From Ophthalmolycus amberensis (lineage: Eukaryota; Chordata; Actinopteri; Perciformes; Zoarcidae), in NCBI GenBank assembly GCA_024529925.1, contig JAFEUB010000896.1:248001-312000 (forward strand): DNA of 64,000 bases. Reading direction: 5' to 3'. Below, in pieces: positions 13,586-24,640 of this stretch (position 1 is the first letter of the stretch; the number at the start of each line of letters is the position of its first letter). A program made the translations under genes and the position numbers. Under the pieces are notes generated by a model. That model did no database searches, was not told the origin of the DNA, and was given only the letters and a program-made list of their open reading frames with translations.

Positions 13586-16500
13586 AGTTTTAGTTTAGCA
13601 TATAAGCCTGTTTTACAGCATAGACATAGCAGGTAAACACAGGTGCAACTGATACAATGAATAATGGTGCCGGTCTATTGAGTGTGTCACAGCCATCCCA
13701 GTGAGCCAGCATTCACAAAACCTGGCCCACCTTAATGGAACGGTACCATGATTAATATTTACACCTGAAGTGACACGTCAAAAGGGCTTCAGTGAAAAGC
13801 GCTTATTACAACATTTAACTTTTAAAACCAGCAATTCTCCAGTTTAGTGTGTTATTCTACACAACTAAACGAGGCATTAACTAACTGCAAGCACGATGAT
13901 CTCGTTCCCTTCTATAAGTCACATCGAGGCATCGGTATTAAAGTGACAGCGTTTCATAACCAGTCCAACACAGTAACTTTAAATGTACTACATTTGTAGA
14001 TTAATTCATTATATTGATTTTAAGATTAATCGCAATAATAAACGACAGCCTTAATCACGTTTAATCCCTACGAACCACGAAGCGAAAACAATCTCGTTAA
14101 AATGGACCAGAAAGCTGAAATAACCATTTTCGGTAAATACTGCGATTACTCCGTTCATTCAGTGAACCTGTGAAGGCAGAAAAACATCACCGGCGATGAT
14201 TTTTCTGGTTAAAAAAAAACAAGCTTAAAAAGGCTTCAAATAGAGGCATTACAACTTTATTGTCTGTTACACGGTTTTGCTAGCCATCCTGAGACTCCCC
14301 TCTTTCTGCAGTTGCTGCTCTCTGCCTTTGTAAGACAGCACTGAATAACACAGAATGGTTGATAGAACGAACCTTAGCATGCTGTGAGTGAGGAGGAAAC
14401 TGTTCCTTCAGATGCTGGAGAATCTCTGAAACGGCAGAGTACCGGCCCTGTAACAAAAGCAAACAATATACATGTTGAACTCTGAAGACTTCATCGATGT
14501 TTATTACCTTTCCACAATACTGGGCCAACTGACTAATGGGTTACGCAGCAGCGGGGGGCAGGAAGCAGACGGACGAGAATCAATTCAAACGCGTTACCTG
14601 CTCGGCGTGCAGCTCGGCCAGGTGGCACAGAGCCACAGCGAACGCCTCTGTGTTGTTCTGCTGGACCCCGAAGTTGACTGGTTCCAGACTGCTCATGTTG
14701 AGAAGCAGCTGGGCTTGCTGCAGAGCCATAGTGCTGTACAAGACACGGGCACATACTGTAAAGGACTTAGAGGAAAACAAGTGCTGGTCATGCAGATTTG
14801 AGTCATTTATTTTCACACCTTGTGGTTTTTCATGATATTTTATGATAAGTTTGCATTGCCCATTAGACTGTGTTTCGCAGAGAAGATTTAATAAGAGCGA
14901 GGAGAAGGTTGTGTGCTAGCGTGCGGCCTACTGTCAGTGAACAGTGAACACAACTGACAGCTATGTGTCGGGGTGGCGAGCTGAAGAGGCTGACCTTTTG
15001 CCGTACATCCTCCATATGGACGTAGTCTGAGCCAGGCTGATCTCGATCAGCTCCGACAGACTGTGCTTCCAGTGCAGGATGTCCGTGTCCTTCAGTGCGT
15101 CCATCAGTTTGTGGGCTGTCTTACCCTGTGTTGCCCCCTGCTGGACCGACGACTGAATGCCCAGAGATGCCAAGTACTACAGCGGGGAGGATTATCAATC
15201 AGTGAGGTGGATCACACACACACACGTCAAACCTCTCTTTTCATTTTCTAACGAGAGGTGCAGCCAACATCTTTATCTGACGCCCACTGTAGCCCAGCTG
15301 TACCTAATGTATGGTTACATGAAGGACACCTCTGTTACAGTGGTTCCTGTTTGCATTAGCTCAGTTTTGACATCAGAATTTCAATGTACAACACTCCTCT
15401 TGAAGGGTCAAATTATTTACTTTAAAGTGAAAATGTGGTCCTTTACAGCCAAAGTGCAAAACATTGAATCACATGATTGGTCCTCAGAAAGCAGCTGCCT
15501 CATAGTAGCATAATGCTAACTACTAAGAGTGCAGTTCACTGAATCCGGTGTTTTCAAGCATTTCTGCTCATTCAAAATGTATCCAGCTAAGCATTGCAAC
15601 ACACTTGATAACTTAAGAGGGAAAAGAGATGCGGTTCATTTCCTCATTAATTACTTTCAAATGAGTGTTTATTACAGTAGTAATTGTGAAGGTGTGGGAT
15701 TTACTGTTGTAGAAAGTTAGACTCATTCACTACATTTGCAGAGATGACTATATCCAATAAAAAAAAGATTACGGTTTTAAAAAATCTTTCTTACTCTAAA
15801 TTATACTGCTTTACTTCTAATTGCACATTTTCTCATAATTATTTGTATGATCTTAAGGAAATGGCCACTTTTTGATGACAATGTGTTACCGTTTGGCAGA
15901 ATTATTTAGTATACTTTAAAAAAATGAAACAATGTTTAAAATTCAGTGATGAACATATGTAATGTGTGATGCCTAATTTAACACAGAAATTTCCATTTTG
16001 CTTGCTTTGTGCAGTTTTGAGGCCAAATTTAAGATTACAACATTTTGTATTCGGAGTTTGGCAAACGGAGACTGTTGTAAAAAGTGAGCCATGGCAATTA
16101 AAAAAATAATAAAAAAGCTATAGCCACTTTAAAATATACATTCTTATTTAAGAGCTCATGTTGCACTCACTGGCAGGGAGAAATGGGCAGCCATTTTCAC
16201 CGAATCCTCAGTTAACACAGTGCTGTCAGATCCCTTCATTTGTTCCAGCGTGTAGAGCCAACTCTGATGTAGGACACAAAGAGACGGGAAGAAAGATCTA
16301 AAGCACACTTGTATGAAATTCAGACATGACGGACCATCGATCACCATAAAACAGCGACATTAAATACATGATAAGAGTAGAAAAAAGTATTTTACCAGAC
16401 AGTGCTGCAAGCACACATGATCATTGGACTCCTGGGCGATGCGGATGGCCTCCTGTAGAGCCAGATCAGCCTGCTGACTGAGGGAAAAGAAAAGTGAGAC

Positions 16501-18426
16501 CAGCTATAATGTAAGCCATGATTTATACGGATACTCGGAAGTAGAAACTTGTCCCATCTGCTCAGACTCCACCAGATCGTGTACTCACTAGTGGCCGAAG
16601 CGACAGTGCAGGCTTGCCAGGTTGAGAGCGGCGTAGCGGAGACTTCGGCCGTAGCCCTCATCCCCGTTGCTCTTTCCCTCATTTCCAGACAAGATGAGGC
16701 GATCAAAATAATGTAAGAGACTATGAGCTGAGAGGAAGATGTCCTGGACTCTCATGTTGTTCAGGTAGTTCAGATAATGCTGATGAGAGAGAGAAAAAAA
16801 AACCCACAAATCTGATTAAAAAAAGATATCCTCCCCTCTGGCAGACTTGTTTAATATAGTAGGGAAAGTTAAGAGGACGGAGCTCACCGCCTCAGCAAAA
16901 TCCGGGTTAAATTTCAGCATGTTGTTGAGCTCTTCCTGCAGTGCAGCAGGCTTCAGGGCTTTGTTCTCATCGTTCTTCAGAAGATATGCCTGCAGAGAAG
17001 AGGTTTTCAATAACCGCAAAAGCCCCAAAAGCACATCTAGGTTTGACACAGGATGCGTTTGGTTCATTTGATTTACCTTTAGTGTCAAATCTGCTGGTTT
17101 GAACAAGATGGCATTAATGCAATTCAATACAGTTCCTTGATTTAAAAAAACTCACCTGTCTTGCAAGAAAGTACTCTGCTTGTTTCTGTGACAGGGGACC
17201 TCTGCTTGGAGTGTTGTCATTTCTAGAGCGGAGCCAAAATAACACACGAGATCGTCCTTGTTGCATTAAGTCTTTCCATGGTTTACATGTTTGGTGTACA
17301 AAAAGTAACTGAACAATTTAATAAAAGTAGTAGGTGCAGACAATGAAAACAAATGTTCAAGGTGAGGTTGAAACACTCAGGTCTGTCCCATGAAAGTAAA
17401 ATAGTCTGCAACAAAGAAATAATCTGATCCAGTAACGGCATCACTAACCGAAGCTCTGACTCATGCAGTGGGGTGTCCAACTCCTCTCGGTCTATTCTGT
17501 CCCCAACAGTATCCTCAGTGCTGGTGAGGTCCATTTCGGAGTCGTTAGAGACCAGCGCTGGCAAACTCAGCTCCCTATCGGTAGGCTTGGAGTAGTGACT
17601 GTGGTAGTAGTGCTGCAGGGACTTGTACAACTTGTAGACCTGACTGAAAGACAGCTTGTTGTAGGCCAGAAGCATGTGTCTCATAAAAAGCCCTGAAAAC
17701 AAACAAACAGGTGAGGCATAGCGTAATGCAAGTCTTCTTCACGAATAAGACATTTCAGGACTTCAAATCCTACTTTCAGAGCATTCAAATCTTGTGTGCT
17801 ACTCACCTACAACACTGGTTTTATAAGCCTCAGAATCAAAAGCAGTGAATGGAGTGGGAAGAGTGGAAAAGAAGTACTCCATGTCTTTGAGCTCTCCGTC
17901 TGCCATTTCATGGAGCCTTTGAAAAGCAAAAACAACAGGCCTCAGCAACTAGACGTGTCAATATTTTAACATTATTGCGATATTGTACTGTCTGGGACCT
18001 TTGCTATTGTGTAGATGTCGCATGCTACTGACCAACTAAACAAAATTTCAGACTGAAGCAGCTTACCTGAGTTTGACAGCATATGCAGTCTGAGGGCAAC
18101 ATTCCTCCACAGTCTTCAGGAATTGGCCAAGAGTGAGATCTGGACCCTGATGACCACACATGAAACAGGACTCTGAAACACCTGCTACAACACCACGTTT
18201 GCAAGATAGCGACATTAAGAAAACGAACCTGCTGCAAGGGTAGGATGAGTTTGTTCAGTCGTCTTCTCTCTGGCAGTGCGATTTTGGACGCAGTCATGTC
18301 GTACAGCAGCGCCAGGACGGAGATTTTATACGGAGTCACCCAGTCCTTGATACCAAACACGTTAGCATGGACCACTCCGTTCGTCATCATGGGGTTGAAA
18401 TACAAACTATCATGCACACTCGCCAT
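11689..18426 (-). CDS. anapc5: Anaphase-promoting complex subunit 5 (APC5), 17 coding exons, complete
   Basis: Transcript-order exons (plus coordinates): 18229-18426, 18067-18146, 17807-17916, 17449-17692, 17156-17222, 16888-16989, 16589-16779, 16396-16477, 16171-16263, 14995-15176, 14598-14733, 14373-14447, 12814-12935, 12625-12732, 12281-12428, 12004-12166, 11689-11909 (2322 nt, 773 aa; human is 755 aa). All junctions are GT-AG and keep frame. The family is a TPR-rich platform subunit of the APC/C ubiquitin ligase, which targets cyclins and securin in mitosis. Near-identical blocks include MASVHDSLYFNPMMTNGVV at the start, LRHM(L)LAY-KLSFSQV, LKFNPDFAEA, EGYGRSLRYAALNLASLHC, KLMDALKDTDILHWKHSLSE and NNTEAFAVALCHLAELHAEQ. 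Most divergent from human are the acidic linker in exon 4 and the exon 16/17 junction. The gene converges on the GGT gene. The largest intron (12936-14372) holds CA and TA microsatellites. Confidence 0.97.
13061..13099. repeat. (AT)15 microsatellite plus T-run
   Basis: A perfect AT dinucleotide run from 13061 to 13090 followed by T9, inside anapc5 intron 12. Confidence 0.95.
13538..13581. repeat. (CA)22 microsatellite
   Basis: A perfect CA run in anapc5 intron 12. Confidence 0.97.
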
Positions 18427-18922
18427 TTTGACAGCTAGTGTTAAGCTACGGCGAAGAAAGAATCCACTTCTGTGCTACACCGAGTCAACATTTAGTGGAA
18501 ATAAAAGTCAAACGCATCCAGCAGTAACGTTAGCTAGCTAGCGGTTAGCTAGCGTATCAAGTTTCTTTAGATAAAACTCCTAAAAGATGGCAATAATACA
18601 AAAACTATTGGTGTCGGGTAACTTCCAGGTACGATATCTTACTGACAGCGAACAATCACTTCTGTCTTGTCAGTTAATTTGGTTTATTTTAAACATGTTG
18701 ACAGAAGTTGCCTCTTTGCTTTCAAACCGCCCTCCTTCTGTCCCCTTAAAAACACGTCATCAAGAGGCGGTACTTTTTTCATTAAACTTTATTTTCAGGT
18801 TTCAAGCTTCAGTCGTTGGTCTGGGACAACAATAACAAAGAGATGGGAATAACGATAGCAATACACGTGTTAAAGTGACGATTTCTGCTTTTATAAATCG
18901 ATACAGTCGGATTTGATTACAC
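18427..18922 (-). promoter_or_regulatory. anapc5: anapc5 5' UTR and promoter region
   Basis: This is the sequence between the anapc5 ATG and the nearest hAT element. It contains repeated GCTAGC/TTAGCTAG words (18530-18555) and a YY1-like AAAAGATGGCAATA at 18582-18595. No TATA box is placed with confidence. The promoter role is inferred from position. Confidence 0.4.
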
Positions 18923-20220
18923 CAGCGGTTCCCAAACTTTTTAGGCCGCGCACCCCCTTCTACATCCCGACCGGGTTCACGCACCCCCAATCCCCCACAC
19001 CTTAAAAAAAAGAAGCAACAGAGCCTCTTTATAGCCTCATAGAAATCGGACCAATGAGAGAACAGTTTGCTCCCGCGTGGCGTTTGTTTACAATATTTAG
19101 TCCGCTGTTAAATGTTGCAATGTGAACACAAACCGAACAAAGGGGCAACTGCAACATTGTAATATATTAATACCTGAATCAGAACAAAGCAAACGAACTG
19201 AATGTGTGAAAACGCCCTGAAACACTGCAACAAAGTTTCAATAACTTTCAGTTACACGGCGTCACTTTTAAAGAGCAATAAGGATGGCGAGGACACACGC
19301 ACAGGATCAGAGGCAGATTATCACATTTAATTTACAATTCACCATACATATGTAACAGAGTTAATGATTCCACTTGCCATCACTGGCCATTGGTTGCTAG
19401 TATTACTATATTATTTAAGTTATTGCTAATCCTTATCATTTTCATATTATTTCCTTGTTTAAATATCATTTACAACATATCATTAGTTCCCCATGGAGAC
19501 AAGTGGGTTGTGTGTAACAGCGCCCTCTGCTGGCTGCTTGCAGACTCTAGTGGTGCGCCCAGCTTTCATGAACTAGTCTGAAGCAAGCTGTTTTCATGGT
19601 AGGTTGACCTGTGACAAGCTCCGTTGTGAAACATCTCATTCGATTATGACTGATAGCTTCAGATGTCCCACCTGACAGTTTCCCCGATTTTCAGCCAGTC
19701 TATCATATTTGCATGAATGTTGCTGAATGAATGAAGTTAGCTGTTAGCTGACGTTAGCTGCACAAGCTAGGCTAGCTAGTGTACGTAAAAGACAGTCTGG
19801 CGGCAGGAGCTGAAGTGCATTTATTTATTAAATTGTACGTTTTTAATTTTAAATTGAAATATTACAAGGGGAATTTTTATAATGCATGTAACCGAGCGTC
19901 TTGGGTTCGTGTATAAGGGCACTTATCATACAGTAATAACTGGAGTCGGGAGATTAGACATCTTGTATCAGCCCACGGCTACTCTCTTTATTATTGTTTT
20001 TTTCTCCTTTGGCCAGAGGCGGGGGTTACGCCTTCGCTACGGCAACCCTCAAGGGACATATCATCGTCAACACCAGAACGACATACATGAGACAGTTACA
20101 TTCATGTTTTTATTTTGTGAAAATTATATTTAATATTAATTATTACACCATTAGACCACCATTACATTTTTCCTCTCGCGCACCCCCAGGGGTGCGCGCA
20201 CCACACTTTGGGAATCCCTG
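18923..20220. mobile_element. Non-autonomous hAT DNA transposon, 1298 bp, with 8-bp TSD
   Basis: The left end starts CAGCGGTTCCCAAAC and the right end is the reverse complement of CAGGGATTCCCAAAG, so the terminal inverted repeats match with a few differences. Both ends also carry a GC-rich subterminal block with GCGCGCACCCC-like sequence. The element is flanked by a perfect direct repeat, GATTACAC (18915-18922 and 20221-20228). The 8-bp duplication and CAG...CTG ends are hallmarks of the hAT superfamily (Charlie/Tip100-like). No transposase frame is visible inside, so it would depend on a partner element. Confidence 0.9.
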
Positions 20221-20228
20221 GATTACAC

Positions 20229-22190
20229 CATACCACGGTCACTCGCAGTTAATATACATTTAGTTTGAAAGTCTTCACCGGAAGTGGTTACACACTATTA
20301 TTTCTGTCTTGACCATGGCAGCTGTCCTCGCTGTAGAAGTGAAGTTCATACAGTCTATGATACAATCCTACGTCTTAATTGCTCTCCAGTGGTCATAATG
20401 CGTAACTTTTGAAAATTAAATCTATCAGTCTATCCATCCATCTATCCGTCCATCCATCCGTCCATCCAACAACTTGACACTTTTATAGATGCAGGTTGCC
20501 TGACGTATAGACAGCATTATATACAAAATACATATGAGAAGAGCTTTTGGATGTAACCAACAGTTACAATTTGGAACTAAAACTCCATATTTTAAAAGTT
20601 TTTTTACATTTTTTACCAGAAGTAATAGTTTGTGTCAACCTCGTTGCTAGAGGAGTCATATTGTCATGTATGTTCATCCTTCGTTATATTCATATCTGTG
20701 TTCGTGGTCACAAGAGGGCAGAATTATTATTTAAAGATTATTTAAAGATTATTTAAAGATACTCATGCCAACATGTTATCTCCAGCAGTGTGAAGGTGAG
20801 ACAAATACATCCATGAGATAGACCCCTTGAGGTAGACACAATAAGTAATACTTGCGGTGAATGTAGATATTTTACATCAGCCAGTGATGAAGTTACACAT
20901 TATGACCACCAGAGAGGGCAGTGTCTCATTTGGCAGTTGGCTGACAGTCCTGGGGACATCAGAGCAGGATCTTGGTCAGAGAGAGCTCAGGGTGTTTCTT
21001 CCTGAGACTTACTTTGGGACACTAACAGGATACTATAACATCCAAAACATGTGTCAGACACATCTGTTGAGGTAGAAATGTGAATAGCTGCTAATCACCT
21101 GTCAATATCTGGATGTTTCTGTTTGATTTTACAGTAAATAAAGACATTTTCACCAAATGAGAATTGAACCCTGAAACTCGCCAGTTTTATAGTTTATTTA
21201 GACCTATTGAACTCCACTGCGTTCCACAATAACGTGTCATATGTTGTGCTGTATCGGTTATATGAAGGTCTTCCCAGTTTATTGATGAGAATGCCGTGGA
21301 CTGACATGTTACCAAACTGTGGGTGGAGAGAAAACACTTTGTGGCTGATTTACTGTGAAGGGCTGAAAACATTGATTCATAATAGCTCAAAGGGAAAAGC
21401 TTTGTCAGACAATGTCAGGATCATGTCTGTCAGCTTGTTTTGGAGAGTGGAAAAATCATTAAATGCATCATTATATATGTATTCATATATGCTCAGATGT
21501 CAGCAAGTCAGATCACCATATTTATCTGTTCCCCATGCAAACTTTTGCCAAATTTGCATTGGGCAATATAGTGTGGCTATACATTTACATTACATCACCC
21601 AAACAGTTCAGATCTTTTAACAATGTCTATCCTCATGTGTCAAGGAGAAAATCCGTTATGCAGACTCAGAGGAAAATATTTTGCTATTACAACTATATAT
21701 GATGTGGTTATGATACAGTACAGGTGACAAAAGTAAAATAGAACTAAAGTTATGCACTCTTTAGCACATTTACCACCAGCTTGTTGTTGCTCACTCATTT
21801 GGTTACAGATTTTGACTTTCTAAGGAAACGTAGATTCCTGACTTGATGTCAATAATGTGTATCTAGCAGCAGACAGCATGATCTCACTAACTGTCTTCAT
21901 AAGTCTTACTTTAAATTGTCTCTGTCAATAATGTGTTTGTTATTGGTTTAATTAAGGTTGGGGGAAATGAAGCATCATTATTCGACAGGCTGGGAATGTG
22001 AACAGGTTGTGTTGGGAGAAGATGACTCTTACATTACAATAGGCACCTTTATCCAGAAGATGGCAGTATAGAACTAGCAGGTCATACAGTCTGGTTCAGA
22101 AATTGATTTAATCAGGAACAGGTTTGAGAGGGATAAGAGACAGTGCAAACAATGTGGCCCCCTCCACCCCCACTATCATCCACCCCCCCA
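20229..22190. other. No gene recognised
   Basis: AT-rich DNA with a small tandem repeat, three copies of ATTATTTAAAG at 20727-20760. The open frames near 21207-21702 show no family features and no splice-flanked conservation that I can see. Confidence 0.55.
20425..20470. repeat. Degenerate TCCA/TCCG tetranucleotide repeat
   Basis: Imperfect TCCATC and TCCGTC units just downstream of the hAT element. Confidence 0.8.
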
Positions 22191-22192
22191 AT

Positions 22193-22208
22193 CCCTCTCT
22201 CGCTCTCT

Positions 22209-22284
<76 letters not shown>
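22193..22284. repeat. (CT)n microsatellite, about 90 bp
   Basis: A near-perfect CT tract with GCT and TTTTT interruptions. The open frames on it are compositional artefacts. Confidence 0.95.
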
Positions 22285-22621
22285 GTGAGGTGACGTTAGA
22301 TGGTGCACAATAACACCTGTCAGAGCCGATATTTTTGAAAAGCTTAAATAAATTGACTGTAAATTCCTCTGTCAATACATGAGTCACTGTAAGCTAACAT
22401 TACCAACTGTATGACTGCACAGTTTGTAGGACTTGATATTCAAAGGATCAGCATAAATAAACTTGTGTGTCGTGTCTTGTGTGTTATTTGTTCTCTTCTA
22501 GGTTCGTGACCAATGACAAAAGAAACAGTTTGCTATGACGTAAATCCATCCATCCAGCTAAAAATGTTGATATCAAAGAGTTTCACTGAACTATGCCCAT
22601 AACAAAGCCCAATATTAAAGC

Positions 22622-22748
22622 GTAACTCCAGAATCTTTCACCCTGGACCCTATTTCACATTGCAGCCCGTTTCGCAGATGCTATCTTCAGTGTTCCCGAT
22701 CAACAAAACAGAAACATAGGGTCCAGGTTGAAAAATACCAAAGTTACC
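22622..22748. repeat. Imperfect inverted repeat, MITE-like hairpin
   Basis: The left arm (22622-22657) contains TTTCACCCTGGACCCTAT and the right arm (22714-22748) contains ATAGGGTCCAGGTTGAAA. The cores pair at 17 of 18 positions, with GTAACT at the outer edge of both arms and a spacer of about 60 bp. This fits a terminal-repeat fragment or hairpin of a DNA element; no target duplication was found. Confidence 0.6.
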
Positions 22749-23479
22749 GATTAAAGTGCTTTGTTTGAAATTCAGAGCGTCTCTGTGATTGAGGGATTGC
22801 CTCCACATGGCTCTCGACATGGCGACGGCTGAGCCTGCAGCTAGCAGCTAATGGTGCTAACAGCATGACCAGTGCAAACAATGGCAACTGTGCTGACAGA
22901 TCTTATAGTGTTCACCTTCTGTGAAAATGCCCTTGTAAGCACAGTGCAGAGCAGCAGCCACGGCTGGATCGACCACAATCCATAAACCAAAAGAAGCTTG
23001 GATAACAATACACACATGAGACGTTTTCATTATGTTTACTCCACTATATCTTTACACAAATAGTTGTGTGCTGCTTTGTTTATGCTCAAGATTTTGAGAA
23101 TTTGTTATTTTATCCAAAATGTATTCACAACGTTGCCCACAATGATTTGCTCTTAACAATAATAATCTATGGCCGAAAATGCCTGAAAACTCAAATTGTA
23201 GTAACCATTATAGGAAAACATATTTATATTTAGTTAAGTTACCCACGGTAAAATGGTTTGTAACATTTATTAAAGTTCCCTCTGCCACATCTGCCCTGTC
23301 TGTCTCAGTCAATGAGCTTGTAGATAATTTCAATTCTAAAAAATTACAAATAATATTGATGCTATTGCACCCACTAAGGTGTTGCTGTCTCTAGTAAGAA
23401 AACATCCTAATTGAGAAATGTCAAGCTGGTAAGAATAGAAAAGCTTAACTCAGGTTGCGAAAAACAAAAAACAAACACA

Positions 23480-24640
23480 CTTGCTTGTGTCAGAATTTTC
23501 TTCAATTAAACAAACGATAAAACAGAGGTAACTGTTTTTGGAGCAAAGGAGGAACGATTACAAGTCAGCGCTCAACTTCAATCAGCCATGGTGAAAACCA
23601 CAGACCAAGCCAGAAATCTTGAGTCATATACTCAGGCCTGAATTTCAACAGCCACATTAAGATAATTACAAAATCAGTATGCAGTCACGTTAAGAATATA
23701 ATCAAGGACTATAGGACATGTGTTTCAGCAGGAGTTATTCTAATCTTGTCCATGCATTTATCTTCAGTAGATTCGGCTTCTGTAATGGTGTCTTTACAGG
23801 TCTTCCAAAAAAAAAAAAATGGGATTAGACAGCTGCAGCTGATTTATAACGCTGCTGCTCGAGTCCTCACTAAGATCAAGAGTGTTGACTCAACACTGTT
23901 GAGGTGCAGGGAGCAGCACATGCAACACATATGCAGATTCAGATGCTCAGATATAGAGAAAATCCTTTAATTAAGTAAAAAAACTTTCAAGCCAAGAGTG
24001 CAAAAAGCAGGCAGGAACAGCAGGCAGGTTATACAGGTGAACTACACTCCATGCAGCAACAAAGACGAAGTGACAGAAGGGAGCCCAGAGACTAAATACA
24101 CAAGGAAAGGAGGGAGATAACTCAGAAGAGCGGCGCAGACAATCACACAGATCATTCAACAAACAAAGGCAGGAAGAGAAACAGGACAAGACCATTTGTC
24201 TTGACTTTCAAACTAAAACAGGAAACTTTGACCGTGACAAAAAAAGTGGATCACATCGCTCCAGTTCTGAAGTCTTCATGGGTTTCTGTCGGTCAAAGAA
24301 TTGATTTTAAAATACAAGCTCTGAATGGTTTAAGGCCAAAATACATTTCTTATATTCTGCTACATGATGAACTATCCAGACCTCTCAGGTCGCCTGGAAC
24401 AAGTATCACTTCTTTTATATCAAGGCTGAGGACTCTTCCGTTGGCATGATACAGTATTCTTGTATTTTATACCTGTCTTACTCTAATTTAGCTTGTTGGT
24501 ATTTTCTATTCTCTTGGATTTAATTTAATTTAAATGTTTTGTAATGTATTTATTTTTCAGTTTGTCTTTTGATGTTTTATGTAATGTGCTCATTAGAACG
24601 TATATTTAACCTCTTAACTGCATGTCATTCATATCTGCAG
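23480..24640 (+). mobile_element. L2/Maui-like LINE 3' portion, degraded and interrupted
   Basis: Translated pieces with frameshifts and stops match the C-terminal part of an L2-type reverse transcriptase polyprotein: KTEV-VFGAK near 23525, RQLQLIYNAAARVLTK near 23826, and KVDHIAPVLKSSW near 24243 with later LNGLRPKYISY. The last two pieces are contiguous in the better copy at 31.1 kb. Here they are separated by about 360 bp of unrelated sequence. The tail after 24470 is AT-rich, as in an L2 3' UTR. Confidence 0.8.
23884..24242 (-). mobile_element. Repeat inserted into the L2 remnant, family not named
   Basis: This block splits the L2 reading between ...VLTKIK and KVDHIAP.... On the minus strand it starts TGTCACGGTCAAAG, includes pyrimidine-rich text, and ends with an AATTAAAGGATTTTC-like stretch followed by CTGCACCTCAAC. 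The shape resembles a common family of short non-autonomous fish DNA elements. I could not define a target duplication, so the borders are approximate. Confidence 0.5.

Noticed and set aside
15157..15513. 118-residue plus-strand frame
   Set aside because: It overlaps anapc5 exon 10 antisense and then its intron, with no protein similarity seen.
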